A stretch of 64,000 nucleotides of DNA from Erigeron canadensis (lineage: Eukaryota > Streptophyta > Magnoliopsida > Asterales > Asteraceae), in contig NC_057766.1 in NCBI RefSeq assembly GCF_010389155.1, positions 39,255,516 through 39,319,515 on the forward strand, in the 5' to 3' direction. Positions 24,183 through 35,568 of the stretch are shown here, in pieces. Made by a program: the position numbers and the translations under genes. The notes under the pieces were generated by a model. It did no database searches. It was given only the letters and a program-made list of their open reading frames with translations, and was not told the origin of the DNA. Numbering within the stretch: position 1 is the stretch's first letter; each line of letters begins with the position of its first letter.

Positions 24183-26057
24183 CTTTTCTCAGATTTAAGG
24201 TAATAAGGCCAGTCTAATGTCTGATTGATGCTGGCTGGCTCCTTATCCCCTCACACAAAATATATCTAACAGACTAACACCAATAGCCTCCTTGTCGATC
24301 TCCATGGAAATTTCTAGAAAGCTTTTGAGACTCAAGATTTAGTATACTCGAGAATATGAAGCTAAATCTTAGTGATTAATCCTTCTGTGAAGGAAAACAG
24401 ATGGGGGCACCTTCAACAAAAGAGAACTGTTTGACAAATTTAGTCACTCAAGATTTGGTACACTCGAGACATTTGGGGAATTTGTGGTTGACAAAACACA
24501 TAGAATCATGTACTTGAGGTTTGTTTTATGAATTAATGCGTTATTTCGTTTTTGTTTTTTGTTTTTAATATATATATCCTAATACGGGGGTTATGCGGGT
24601 GCCTTTGGCACATGGGACTAAGGGGTTCCTATCAATTTACCATTTTTTTTTTACACTAGTCTTTCGACCCGTGTGTCTATGCAGAGAGCACAATTTATAT
24701 GTCACGTCTATAAGCCGAATTTTGTCTAAACTGTTGTTGTTTATTACCTAAAGATTGCTACTTTCAATCTGCTAATTAGCTTATATAGAAGTAGATACAC
24801 CTTTAGGAAGTAAGAAAATTCCTATTTTGAGAATTTTATAAAATTGGTGTCATATAGACCAAAATATGGGTCGAAATCTATCTAATGTGAAACAACGTAC
24901 ACTGTAATATGAGAAAGTAACTACCGAAACAAAAAAGACAGTAGAGCCACCTTTACAGTATCGGGTTCTTTCAACCACACCAAGTTTTTTTCATACACTT
25001 TGACGATGTTCATGCAGTAATGGTTAAATATTAACAAGTAAAATTGATGTTGCCACATAGTCCATTATTTTTGACCCATATACTTATAAATGGGTCAATT
25101 CTCATGTGATGTTTGATCTTTAGTGGGTCAGATAGGTGGAATAATTAGAAGACATGGATCAAAACAGTTCAAAATTCCCTCAATAAATTTAGTTTAAATG
25201 CATATAATCTCTTAACTTCAGCCAAAAAATTCGATAAATAATAATAGTTCTTGTAACCATATTTTAGTAACTTTCTAATTCTAAACATGTCTGACTTTTG
25301 TACAAACAGTGATTATGGTCAGAGCAACACATTTTGACCAATGGGACAATAATTTATACTGTACTCTGTAAGATTTATCTGAACCCATTGCCCAACCCAC
25401 CCATTTTGCCTCTTGTAACTTGAGTATATGACATACGAAGTGATAAGAAAATTGAGGGGAAATGTTCTATTAGTTACCACAACGTCATGCATACCAGCTA
25501 TATAGTCAAGAGAATAAGAAAATTTAGAGTTTGTGATTCAATTTCAGGCTTGGTTTAACATTTTCGAATTGGGTTAATCTATATTTAACACAGTTACGAA
25601 CGCATGCATATATACCGCCATAAAGGAAGGGAAATCAAAACCTAACTATCATTTTCAGAAACAAAAGTGCAGGAAGGCCCAAACCAAAAGAAGCCGCTAC
25701 AGAGCATATATCAGAATAGGATGATGAATTTTGGGTGAACTGGATTTTTGAGAAGGATACAAAAAATATGAATATAAAAACAAGTTTACTGCTGAGCCAA
25801 ACAAACGAATGCTCTATTTCTGATAATAAAACATAAGATGCTTAAATAGAAAAGAAATTAACTGCTATTACTGAATCGTGGGTATCCCATTTCCCACTAA
25901 ACAAAAAACTACCCTAAAGACTAGGACTACATACTAGACTTATTTATAAAAAAAACTGACTTAAACAAATAAACAGTCAAACTTTGCCAACTAAGCTGTC
26001 ACCTGGACACCACTTCAATATTGATATTGCTACTTCAACATAGGACTAGTGTTGTGA
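24183..26057. other. Inter-fragment DNA of the decayed TNL locus
   Basis: AT-rich DNA between the LRR and NB-ARC fragments. No further LRR or NB-ARC coding sequence could be recognised, suggesting deletion or heavy decay. Confidence 0.4.
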
Positions 26058-26345
26058 TCACTTCTTCAACTTCCTTTGTGATCCACATGTTGTACCGATA
26101 ACACACAAACCCATGCCTTGAATGAGATCATGCATCTCAACACATCTATGTGAAATTGTGAATCCATCAGAAGAAGAAAGAATTCTCCCTGTGTGGTATT
26201 TTGGGCAAAACGTTCGAATCACTTTTACAAAAATCCAAATGCTCTTCAGACTCTTTTGCTCTTCAGTTGGGTAAGATAACAAATCTTTGTCTTTAGTTGT
26301 TATCAAAATTCAACCACCGAGACCAAACCATTCATGATCATATAT
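26058..26345 (-). pseudogene. NB-ARC remnant (RNBS-B and MHD motifs) of a TNL gene
   Basis: Read from about 26340, HEWFGLGG is followed by an in-frame TGA (26310-26312) and then ILITTKDKDLL. This is the RNBS-B motif of TNL receptors with its arginine codon turned into a stop. About 45 codons later comes CVEMHDLIQGMG, the MHD motif. In an intact receptor these motifs lie far apart, so a large internal deletion is present. The P-loop and GLPL motifs are missing. Non-functional. Confidence 0.7.
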
Positions 26346-27471
26346 AGCTAACAATTTAAGTTGCTTGAAACTATATATTTAAAGTATTTTAGTATTAGTA
26401 AAACTGGGGATTACTTGGTGGTCAAGGATTAGGAGTTGATTTTTGTATATGTTTGGTACTCAAACTATACGTACATAGTAGATCCAGAAAAGGAAAATTA
26501 AACGTGGGGATAAGAGATTTATAACTTGGCGGCCCATATGGAACCGGTACCAATATTCCAACACCCATCCCTATATCGTATCATGACCATTTTCTCATTC
26601 TTCCACTGCACGAAGCTACCATCATCCAAGATTAGATGACATACTTAGGATTGTTGTCTTGCATGCCTTGGGCGGGAGGTGAGTTTAAAGATCTCATCCA
26701 CCATGAACATATTGAGCTCAAACGAACTCATCAACCCGTTTATAAAACAGGTTGATCATATCGATCCATTTAGAAGTCATACTAATTAATCAAAAACTGC
26801 ATATATAATAATAAAACTATAAGTTGAAATACTCAATGATTACAGGATAAACATTATTATCACGTAAGTATAAACATACATATAATATTTTGAACATGCA
26901 TAGAAGCATACAGGGAAGAAATATACGAATACATAAAAGTTTTTTAATTTTTGTAAGAAGTGAACAAATGAATTTAATATATAATTAATTACGGTATTTT
27001 ATAACCCAAACCCGTTTATTTTTACGTAATCCCTCCCCCAAAGCGCCAATCGATCGATCATGCAAACATCGATCACAAGACCCTTTTCCTATCATCTAAC
27101 ATTGACTTTACATACGTAATTACGTCCAATCATATCATCTGGTGTTGCACTCCATATGGTTGACGATATTCTGTACAATTTGTTTAATACATTCAGCTTC
27201 ACACCTATATATTTTTGAGAAACAATATACTTGATTTAGTTGAATGAAAAACAAGTAGCTAGCGAGTAATTAAGCGAGATATGATATAGATAGTTGAATA
27301 GATAAAGGGTCCGTCTATACACACACCCACAAATTCGGCAAAAAGACCCGGCCACTTCTTGGCAAGTATTCCATTATACTGCCGGTTTTTTAGAGCTTTG
27401 ACCAGAAAAGTCAAAATACCATACGGTAAGCAGTATCACTGTATACTCCCCCATATATATATGGTGGGTGT

Positions 27472-27668
27472 CATGGGCGGTACCACATGGGGGGGCAAAG
27501 GGGGCAATTGTCCCTCTCAAAATTTAGATTTTGTCATTTATTTTCAAATTTTTTATCGATTTTAAAAAATTTCTTATAGGTTTTTAACATTTTGACCCCT
27601 TTTATATTTATATTTTACGGATTTTTTAATTTTACCCCCTTTGAAATTTTTTTCTGGTACCGCCTCTG
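27472..27668. mobile_element. hAT-like MITE, 197 bp, perfect 8-bp target duplication
   Basis: The ends CATGGGCGGTACCA and TGGTACCGCCTCTG are inverted repeats. GTGGGTGT flanks both sides (27464-27471 and 27669-27676). The interior has G-run and C-run blocks around AATTTAGATTTTGT and is clearly related to the element at 63282-63475. It sits in what was the first intron of the TNL gene. Confidence 0.85.
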
Positions 27669-27734
27669 GTGGGTGTTTATGCCGAATTGGGATGTCCAGC
27701 AAAGGGAGGGGGAACGAATTGATGAATTACGTAC

Positions 27735-28375
27735 CCACTGGCTGTTTTGGAAACATGCCATCCTGATATATCTGCGGCCATCTGTAAAGCTTTCCTCCAT
27801 CTCTTCACCTTTTCCACATCATTTTTGTATTTCACTTGGTGCCTCTTGAATGCTGCATGAAAAGTTCCCTTCTGATCACGGACATCAGATGGATCCACGT
27901 GGTAAAAAACCGGTAGAACCTTTTGTCTAACCGGCGTAGCATTGTTTTGACAATGATGGCCGCCGATGATGATCTCGGCAAGTTCATCCAAACACCAAGT
28001 AGAGTTGGCATAGTGTTTAGAGAGGATGACCACATGTATCCTTGACTCTTGAATAGCTTTCATAAGTTCCAAGGAAATGGGTTTCCCTTTGGGAAGCTTC
28101 TTGTCATCCTTAAATGTGCGTGATCCGGCCTGCTCCAAAGCAGCATACAGATGGCTTACAAAGTTGTTTCTTGTGTCTTTCCCATGAAAGTTTAGGAACA
28201 CATCGTACGTCCAGCATCTTCTAGTCGGTATTGTATTAGTGTCACTGCAGGACGACGATGAGGATAAAGACTTAGCTATAAATTCCCTCACATGGCGAAA
28301 TACGATTCTAACAGTAGAGGTTCTGGGAAGTGAAGCCAGGAAAGGATCCATGCAGGCAGCCCGCAAGAAAGACAT
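27735..28375 (-). pseudogene. TIR-domain exon 1 of a decayed TIR-NBS-LRR gene
   Basis: Exon 1 encodes 213 residues and ends at a GTACGT donor in phase 2. Plant TIR domains act as NADases in immune signalling. The TIR domain spans about residues 57-205: YDVFLNFHGKDTR (57-69), the TFKDDKKL loop (87-94), and YANSTWCLDEL (122-132) with the conserved catalytic-type glutamate at 131. It ends with RWRKALQMAADISGW. The domain itself is intact, with histidine in place of the usual arginine in the FxG motif. Downstream NB-ARC and LRR parts are broken and the intron holds a hAT-like MITE. A truncated TIR-only protein (reading to 27677) could still be made, so a small functional TIR gene cannot be excluded. 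Confidence 0.75.
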
Positions 28376-29296
28376 CGATCTTTGCCTAGAAACTATATAT
28401 ATATAGTACTCAAACTACTCGTAGATTAGAAGAAATTAATATTGTGATTCGTATTCAGGAAATTTGTTTTATGTTCTGAATTTGGGTTTTAGGAACTAAT
28501 GAAGAGTCGATCGAGCGAAGATCAAATAGTATATTTGCACATATCGAATACACATCTTTTTCTTGGAAATATATATACGAGTATGATGACTAGACAACCT
28601 TAATTTTGTCGCTCGACGTTCATCTGCAATAAATTAAATATAAAACAGACAAAAAGGATGTGCAATTTCGATCATTTGGAGGTTAAAATTGAGAGAACAT
28701 AATTAATGGAAGCAACATAGGCTGCTTCATCATTTAAAATCAAATTCATGAAAATTACAAAAAAAGTATATTCGGTGAGGAATGAGGATTTTTATCTAGA
28801 TGAGGGAGTAATGGAAAAAAAGGTTAGATTTAAAAAAAAAAAATTTCATTATTTTTTTTATTTTTATTTATTTTTACTATTTTTTTATACAACAAAAACT
28901 CATTTAAAAAAAGTTTATATAAAAAGAAATTGAATAGCAAAGTTAAGATTAGAGTGTGTTTTTCAATCCTTATAATATAAAAAATTCCAATGAAAATTAA
29001 CTTTGTATTTTTAAATTTCTATAGTACATTGGTGCTATTGTTTTTGATTAACCACCAAACGATTAGGACCAAAAGCATGCAACCTTTTAACAACCATTTG
29101 GTGTATAAGGTGTTTCGAAAGGAAATACGGGATATCATATCGTTAGGATTAGAAAGACTGAAAGAGTATCAACCTTTTTCTAGTTTTATGTGGATTAGAT
29201 ATAGAGCTAAATGTTCATCTCTTTGTTGGCACGTATAGGGTAACCAATTGTAAACATTATATCTTTGCTTATCTAGCAATTTGTTGGGTTTGCCGT
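28376..29296. other. Upstream flank of TIR exon, no gene seen
   Basis: AT-rich DNA with A and T homopolymer blocks (about 28830-28920). No recognisable coding sequence or element ends. Confidence 0.4.
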
Positions 29297-29384
29297 TAAG
29301 GATGGTAAAAAAAACCCGTGGCATTATTGGTCTGGGTTCAAGTTTGGGTCCAGGGATGCGTTTAAATGAAAACCCGCATATTCA

Positions 29385-29528
29385 AACCCTGTCCCGAACC
29401 CATATACGTGCCATGTTTGTATTACATTCCCATTGGAAGTTATAAATATAATTATTAACCCTGTCCCGAACCCATATACGTGCTATGTTTGTATTACATT
29501 CCCATTGGAAGTTATAAATATAATTATT
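29385..29528. repeat. 72-bp direct tandem duplication
   Basis: Two near-identical 72-bp copies (29385-29456 and 29457-29528), each starting AACCCTGTCCCGAACCCATA. Confidence 0.9.
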
Positions 29529-29622
29529 ATGTAACATGTATATTGGTCAAAAATTATGTCATTTGTAGGAAATATTCCATGTAAAAATGCTCGGTGTTGT
29601 ATGATCCCAATAGAAAACTTAA

Positions 29623-29913
29623 GGCGCGTTTGGTTTATAGAATGTTTTGGGAAGGAATGGAATCTTTCAAAGGAATTGGAATCTGAAGGAATGGAATTTG
29701 ACGGAATATTTTTGATTTTTTGAAAATTCAAGTGATGGAAGGAATGAAATTTCTTCCTCCATCCATAAGGAATGTAGATTTCATCAAATGATGGAATGTT
29801 TACATTCCTATGGAATGAGATTCCCTCTTCTTTATGCAACCAAACGCACTAAGGAATGGAATTCAATTCCAATTCTATCAAATTCCATCAGATTCTGTGA
29901 ACCAAACGCGACC
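29623..29913. mobile_element. Tourist/Harbinger-like MITE, 291 bp
   Basis: The ends GGCGCGTTTGGTT and AACCAAACGCGACC are inverted and flanked by TTAA on both sides, containing the TTA/TAA target of Harbinger-type MITEs. The interior repeats GGAATGGAAT-like motifs on both arms. Confidence 0.7.
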
Positions 29914-29917
29914 TTAA

Positions 29918-30551
29918 GGTATGTTTGGCATGGAGTTTTTTTAAAGTTTTTAGAAGCTTCAAGCTATTAAAAGCTCTATCAAATGAAAATTTTTGTCCGG
30001 TTATAAACTGATAGAAGGGGCTACAAACTTTTAAATCGAGAGAAACAACCTCAAGCTTAACGCTAGTTTTGCTAACGTTTTGGGAAAGCTAGTGGCTTTT
30101 TATCAATTAATTACATAAATGGCCTTTCATGAATATTGGATTCGTGCTTTCATATTTCTTCTAGAGAATTTATGTGGCAAGCTTTGTATTGTAAAGCATT
30201 AAAAAAATTAATAATAAGTAATATTCTTATGATACCAAGTCATCAATTTTAACTTATAATAGGAAACTCCATGCAATTTTTTCATGGTTTTATTATATAT
30301 ACGTAAAGGAAGTGAGTCAAGCGATATGTATAGATTTTATATATTTAAGAAGTTTTATACGTTTATAATAAACATCATTATGTAAATACTACCTAGTACT
30401 CGTAATTTTTATTTATGTCTATTTTAGTCATTTAATAGATTTTATTAAAAGTTTCAACTAATCTGTCAAACACTTAAATATATTTAAAAAGCTTAAGTTT
30501 CTAGCTTTCTTTTAAGCTACCAGCTAATCGTTGGTTTTACCAAACATACCC
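29918..30551. mobile_element. Second Tourist/Harbinger-like MITE, directly adjacent
   Basis: The ends GGTATGTTTGG and CCAAACATACCC are inverted. TTAA flanks both sides and the left TTAA is shared with the preceding MITE. The subterminal arms also pair partly (GCTTCAAGCT against AAGCTTAAG). Non-coding. Confidence 0.65.
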
Positions 30552-30865
30552 TTAATTTCAATTGTTATATAATATGGTCTTGCATGTTCATGGCACCCAA
30601 ACACAAAAACATACAATATTTATATTTCATAAACTCTTGCAGAGATATCAAACCTCAATGAATGCCATGACTTTATGTTGCGTTAAGAGTACGTTACATG
30701 GTTTGATTAGCATGTTAACGGATTCCTGGCTATCTGTGGGAAAATTTGTTACCCAATGGTTAGTAGGTCAATGAAGACCCGTCGGGTCCGGGTTTGAGAC
30801 GGAAATATTTAATCGGGTCCGGGATTACCAAAACCCGACCCATACCTGGCCCGTTGTCATCCCTT

Positions 30866-31525
30866 CACTACAAACAATATTGTATTTGTTCACACTTTCG
30901 GTGAGTGTGTACAAATTAAAAGTTTTGTCATGCTTTTTTGTGTGTAAAAATATATAGAATTAAAAGTGTGTAGAAATTTCTCCACACTAAAAAGTGTGTA
31001 GAACTAAAAGTTCACAGTGTTTAGTGTGGACTTTTATAATTATTTTGTAACACCTCATTTGTCCACGGTAACTAAAAAGTTAGCGTGGACAAATGAGGTG
31101 TTACAAATAAATTGTAAAAGTTTACACTAAAAAGTGTGAACTTTTAATTCTACACACTTTTAACTAAAAAAGTTTACACTAAAAAGTTTACACTTTTTAA
31201 ATCAATAGAATCTAGCTAGTACCAATCCTTGTTCGTTACTAGAACTAACATAACTTTTGAATTTGGATGCAGTATGAACAATATACACCTGACAAATTTT
31301 GTATCTAGCTTGATACGTGAAATGCAATTTGGATGTCCGTATGTTGACATTTAAACTTGATTTGTAGACATGTTACTGACATATATTTCTGTCGAAATAC
31401 CGACTGATTTACATGTCGGATAGTGGTTTCCCACGCAGGTATGATCTCCTGCGTCATAAATTTACGGAAATCTGTCTGGATTTCCGATAGGATTCCGTTG
31501 GGAATAAATCAGTTTTGCCGTAGTG
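30866..31525. mobile_element. CACTA-like non-autonomous element(s)
   Basis: The stretch begins CACTACAAACAATATTG and ends CAGTTTTGCCGTAGTG, with many subterminal copies of CACTAAAAAGTGTG-like motifs at the left. The termini agree for only about ten positions and no 3-bp duplication was found. Two different CACTA-family fragments may therefore adjoin here. Confidence 0.4.
31044..31107. repeat. Near-perfect 30-bp hairpin
   Basis: The arms 31044-31073 and 31078-31107 are reverse complements with one mismatch and an AAAA loop (arm starts TTTGTAACACCTCATTTGTC). Weaker pairing extends further on both sides. Confidence 0.9.
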
Positions 31526-31939
31526 TGGGGACAAGATTCGAACAGACGAACAGTGAACCACTATTTTCACTAACATTGACTTCCGGTGGGTCCGTGAACT
31601 AAGAAAATGGGTAGCGATTGATATATTACTATGGGATAAGGATTATAAAATAATTTTACTTATAAAGTTGGGTGGATTAAGACTTTGAATTAAAATCAAG
31701 GATCAAAATTAAACTTTTTTGAATTTTGACTGTTGATTTGAATCCAACGGACAAAAATTATCAACTTAACTAAAAAGATCGATCAATCCATTACTACGAG
31801 TGAAAATTATCCTAGCAATTAAGCGGGGAACATACAAACAGTAAAAGGTCACAATATCGTTATTGAATCGTAAAGACTTAATGAAATTAAGAGTAATATT
31901 CTATGAACATATATACGCACCTCTTACGCTGAAGAATTG
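31526..31939. other. Unassigned intergenic sequence
   Basis: No gene or element boundary recognised. A GATTCGAAC motif near 31537 could be a trace of a SINE B box. Confidence 0.3.
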
Positions 31940-32300
31940 GAAGAGACGACCACCATACAGCCGGGTATTGACACTTGAATTGCTTTCATAAGTTGATTCA
32001 GCTGGGAGGAGAGTTTTAATCGCTTTCTGGAGTTTCTTGTCATCCTTAAATGTGTATATTCATGCATACAGATATGGCCTTTCTTTTCTTTCTATTTTTG
32101 TTGAACTGTCAGCAAGAATTTTATTGATAAAAAACCAATGAGGTGTTGGTAGAACCAAAGGAAGTTACATAATGTTTGGAGCACAAACCCAATCAAACAA
32201 ATGAAAATCCCAACTCATAACAACTTAATTGAAATACGTAATTACAGATGTCCAACAAAGTTGTTTCGAGTGTCTTTGCATGAAAGCTTACAATCCGTGG
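31940..32300 (-). pseudogene. Second TIR-domain fragment, heavily decayed
   Basis: Two blocks match the TIR exon at 27735-28375. Block 32060-31945 encodes a TFKDDKKL-like loop and a shifted QLMKAIQ segment. Block 32260-32300 matches the KDTRNNF region. They are split by about 170 bp of unrelated sequence and contain frameshifts. It is probably a remnant of a duplicated TNL gene. Confidence 0.6.
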
Positions 32301-33789
32301 TATGTTCCCGAAGAATGTCACATGAAATACCCTTCTACTTATATATACTACTCCGTAGGCGGTACTAAAAAAACTACGTGGTACTCCGTATATTACATAG
32401 ATATCACTATCCATAAGTCACGTTAACTAATGTTAATTAAATCTACCTACCAATAATATTTTAATATACTTAATTGGACATTCTAATCGAAATCCGATCT
32501 CTTTTTAATAATAAAAACTACTTTTGTTTTTATTACTTTATTCTTAGCACGAGTAGTATATACAGCATGTATGTTAATATAAAGTAGCATATACAGCTAA
32601 TATACAGCTAGATCAGTAAAATGTGGTGTAGTATTAATTGGTTACGATTCATTTTTACGACTTTTTTTTTTTTATGTAATGCTTTAATTTAATTCACTTT
32701 TGGTTGTTTCTATAATGTATAAAGTTTTATTTGGAATGAAATTAGTTGTATGAGTAATAATTATAATATATTTAAAATTTAAAAATATATATGGTTGATG
32801 TTAACTATATTATAAATAAATAATTGATTATGACCAAAGTTAAATTAAAAAAAATAATAGTTGGCTAATTGATCTTTTATGTAATTTAAATTCAAAATGT
32901 TGAGGTATTTTAGACATTATGCATTTTGACATAAAAAGATTATAAAACTAACGGTTATAAATGTTACTATATAATTTTCCTGTTATATGTATCCTTCAAA
33001 TTTGTAACAAGACCATTAATATGGCAATTTTGTATATGAACAATTACAAATGCAACTAAACATATATATTCAAAGCTTTAGAAATCATTTTTTTTCCCGT
33101 TTAAATTTCAATTGTATACATAAATCACCAATTAATAGTCAGGGAGTTTGTACATGGCACACTTATCAAAATTAGTATATACAGTAATAATACACTTACA
33201 ATCGAAAAGATACACATTTTTTAATTGGAATTTAGAGCAAACTACCGTAGTCTAGAAATAATCATCCAGAAATTAACTTTTAGTTCACATTGTTGTTTGA
33301 CATCATCTACAAGAAAGAAAAAACTGACAACACCCGGATAGAGATACATAGAAGCGACAAATTAAGCTTCTTCGATCTTTAGAATCAGATAAATGTGAAT
33401 TACAAAGTCTCATCCGGTGACGAATATCTATTGCGTAAATGATCGGTATTATAAGTGATTAGATAAAGTTAAAGAAGTTAATTTGTTTTTAAAGATTTTT
33501 AAATAACATACTGGATTCCTGAATGTGGAAGAGACAACAACCAACATAAGTGTTGCCCCAATCTATTCCAACCTTTCCCCATGTTTAGAACGGTTAAAAA
33601 GTCATCATTATGTAATTACCTTTTGAGAAAAACACCGCTTTTTTAAACTAACACATCGCTGTGCTTACAATTTACATATTAATTCACTTTGTGTAATGTA
33701 CTTTTAAAAAAGTTTCATTTTCTGTGATGTATTCATTTTGGAAAAGCTAAATCGTTGTACTTATATTACTAGTTTTTTTTTTTTTTTAA
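32301..33789. other. Gene-free AT-rich DNA
   Basis: Short frames only. No element ends recognised. Confidence 0.4.
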
Positions 33790-33960
33790 AATAACGCTGA
33801 GTGACGCTTTCTGTGGGTTTTGAGCCCCAATACTTCGACGGTGTATGAGAAGGTTAAGATGTAGGCAGACCTTACCTCTACCTAAGTAGAGAAAGTGCAT
33901 CCATTTTCTACATAAGTGGTAGAAAAGACTCTTCAATCTTTGCACTCTCAGCAATACCCT
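33790..33960 (-). repeat. SINE fragment, inverted
   Basis: Sequence such as GGGTTTTGAGCCCCAATACT and GGTGTATGAGAAGGTTAAGA is a diverged reverse-complement copy of the 3' half of the SINE at 40375-40612. Confidence 0.6.
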
Positions 33961-33974
33961 TAAAGATTAAATTA

Positions 33975-34150
33975 CAAGACTATTAGTCCTTTATCATTTA
34001 GAATATCTTCCTTAACCCTTTACATCAATTATTTTTACATCAATTATCTACACCACTTGAAGTCATTTCTATCATCAACAAACGCCCCCACCACCACACC
34101 GTTGGCGTCATGACCATCGTCGTATTACGCGGTTACTGTGTTATTATATT
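33975..34150. repeat. Possible Helitron 3' remnant
   Basis: Ends near CGTCGTATTACGCGGTTACT, like the clear Helitron end at 49925. The 5' end is not certain. Confidence 0.3.
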
Positions 34151-34704
34151 ACAAGGGAAAGCCAATTAGCTGAGTGATACATTACAAACTCTTCGTATGT
34201 TTTATACCCAACATTGACAGTCACCACCATCGTTAATGTATGACTGTAAATCATTTGTTGTGCCACAAAGTGTGAACTATATGCTAGTACATTATAGAGA
34301 TCGTCCTCTTTTTTTTTTTTTATTGAATGACACAAACTTAATTTTTATATTCTTATAAAATAGACCACCTTTATTTCTTTTTAACTTTTTGTCTTTTAAA
34401 AAAATATATAAATTACTCATTAACATTGAACTTTTTCTCAACCCATAGAGGCATAGACTACATCTACCCAATATACCCAAAAATATTTTCCTAGCCCTAT
34501 CTACACAAATTACTTATAAGAAATAACCTTATATACCTTTATAAATCTTTGTAGGAATGAATTACCAACTTAGTTATAGATTAAAGAAGATTGTGATCTC
34601 TTTCACAATTCTATGTTTTCATTGTTTTACGTACGTTGTGGTCGACTAGTTGGTGACTTGTGTGTTAAACTATGGGAATTCATGATAATATGTGAAAGAG
34701 TATA
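34151..34704. other. Unassigned intergenic sequence
   Basis: AT-rich DNA between two Helitron-like remnants. No gene recognised. Confidence 0.3.
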
Positions 34705-35105
34705 TCTATACTCCTTTATAAAGATGGAAAGGGGTTCCCTAAAGCTATCCCTACTTGACAAGTTAAGTTGGGATAACTTTAGTGAATCATTTCCCTATAA
34801 AGATTATCCACCCCTAAAAATAGAAAGTGTTACACAATAGTTACATGCGAAAGTACGAAATTACCCTTAATAAACACCCCTTATGGAAAGAGTTATTATA
34901 GATTACCAAATTTGTTATTAATGAATTAATTTATGCTTTAAACCCTTTTCTTGTTAATTTACATTCTAAGTCCTTATCTTATAAAATATGTCAACTATTA
35001 TCTTTACATCAATTTACACCACTCAACACTAATGTCGATGTTATCATCACCCGTCACAAACACCACTAAACCGTCGTCACTGTAATCGCCGCCATATTGC
35101 CCAGA
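34705..35105 (+). mobile_element. Helitron-like remnant
   Basis: The start TCTATACTCCTTTATAAAGA after an A and a right part with CACCACTAAACCGTCGTCAC, then CGCCGCCATATTGCCC, follow the same plan as 49609-49925, but the 3' hairpin and CTRR end are eroded. Confidence 0.4.
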
Positions 35106-35568
35106 TACATATGCTCGTATATATGTATGAATATGTGTGTGTATTGAGTGAATACGAGTGAAAGAGTGTTTTGTATTGAGAAAATGTCAAAAGGTTACAA
35201 CTACTTTGATAGTTACAACTAGCCCCCTCCTCAATCAAAAGTATCAAAAACACATCAAACATACAAATCAAACACTATTATAAATTCTAACATTATGAGA
35301 TCAAATGAGCGGTGTCAAATGCGAGTTCCTGTAATTTGATCGAGACAGTTAGTCAGTTATAAATCTCTTAGAAAGATCTTTAGAAATAAGAAATCACGAA
35401 ACAAATAAGAGAAGTTTTCAATATATAAAGATGTCATCATCTACTGATGACTCCCACATTGCTTAGGAGTGAAACTACAAAAAAAAATTAAAATTAAAAT
35501 TTTATTGAATTCTTGATCTAATCTCAATTACCCATTTTGCCAATTTCTTAATCTTGATTATTTCCCTT

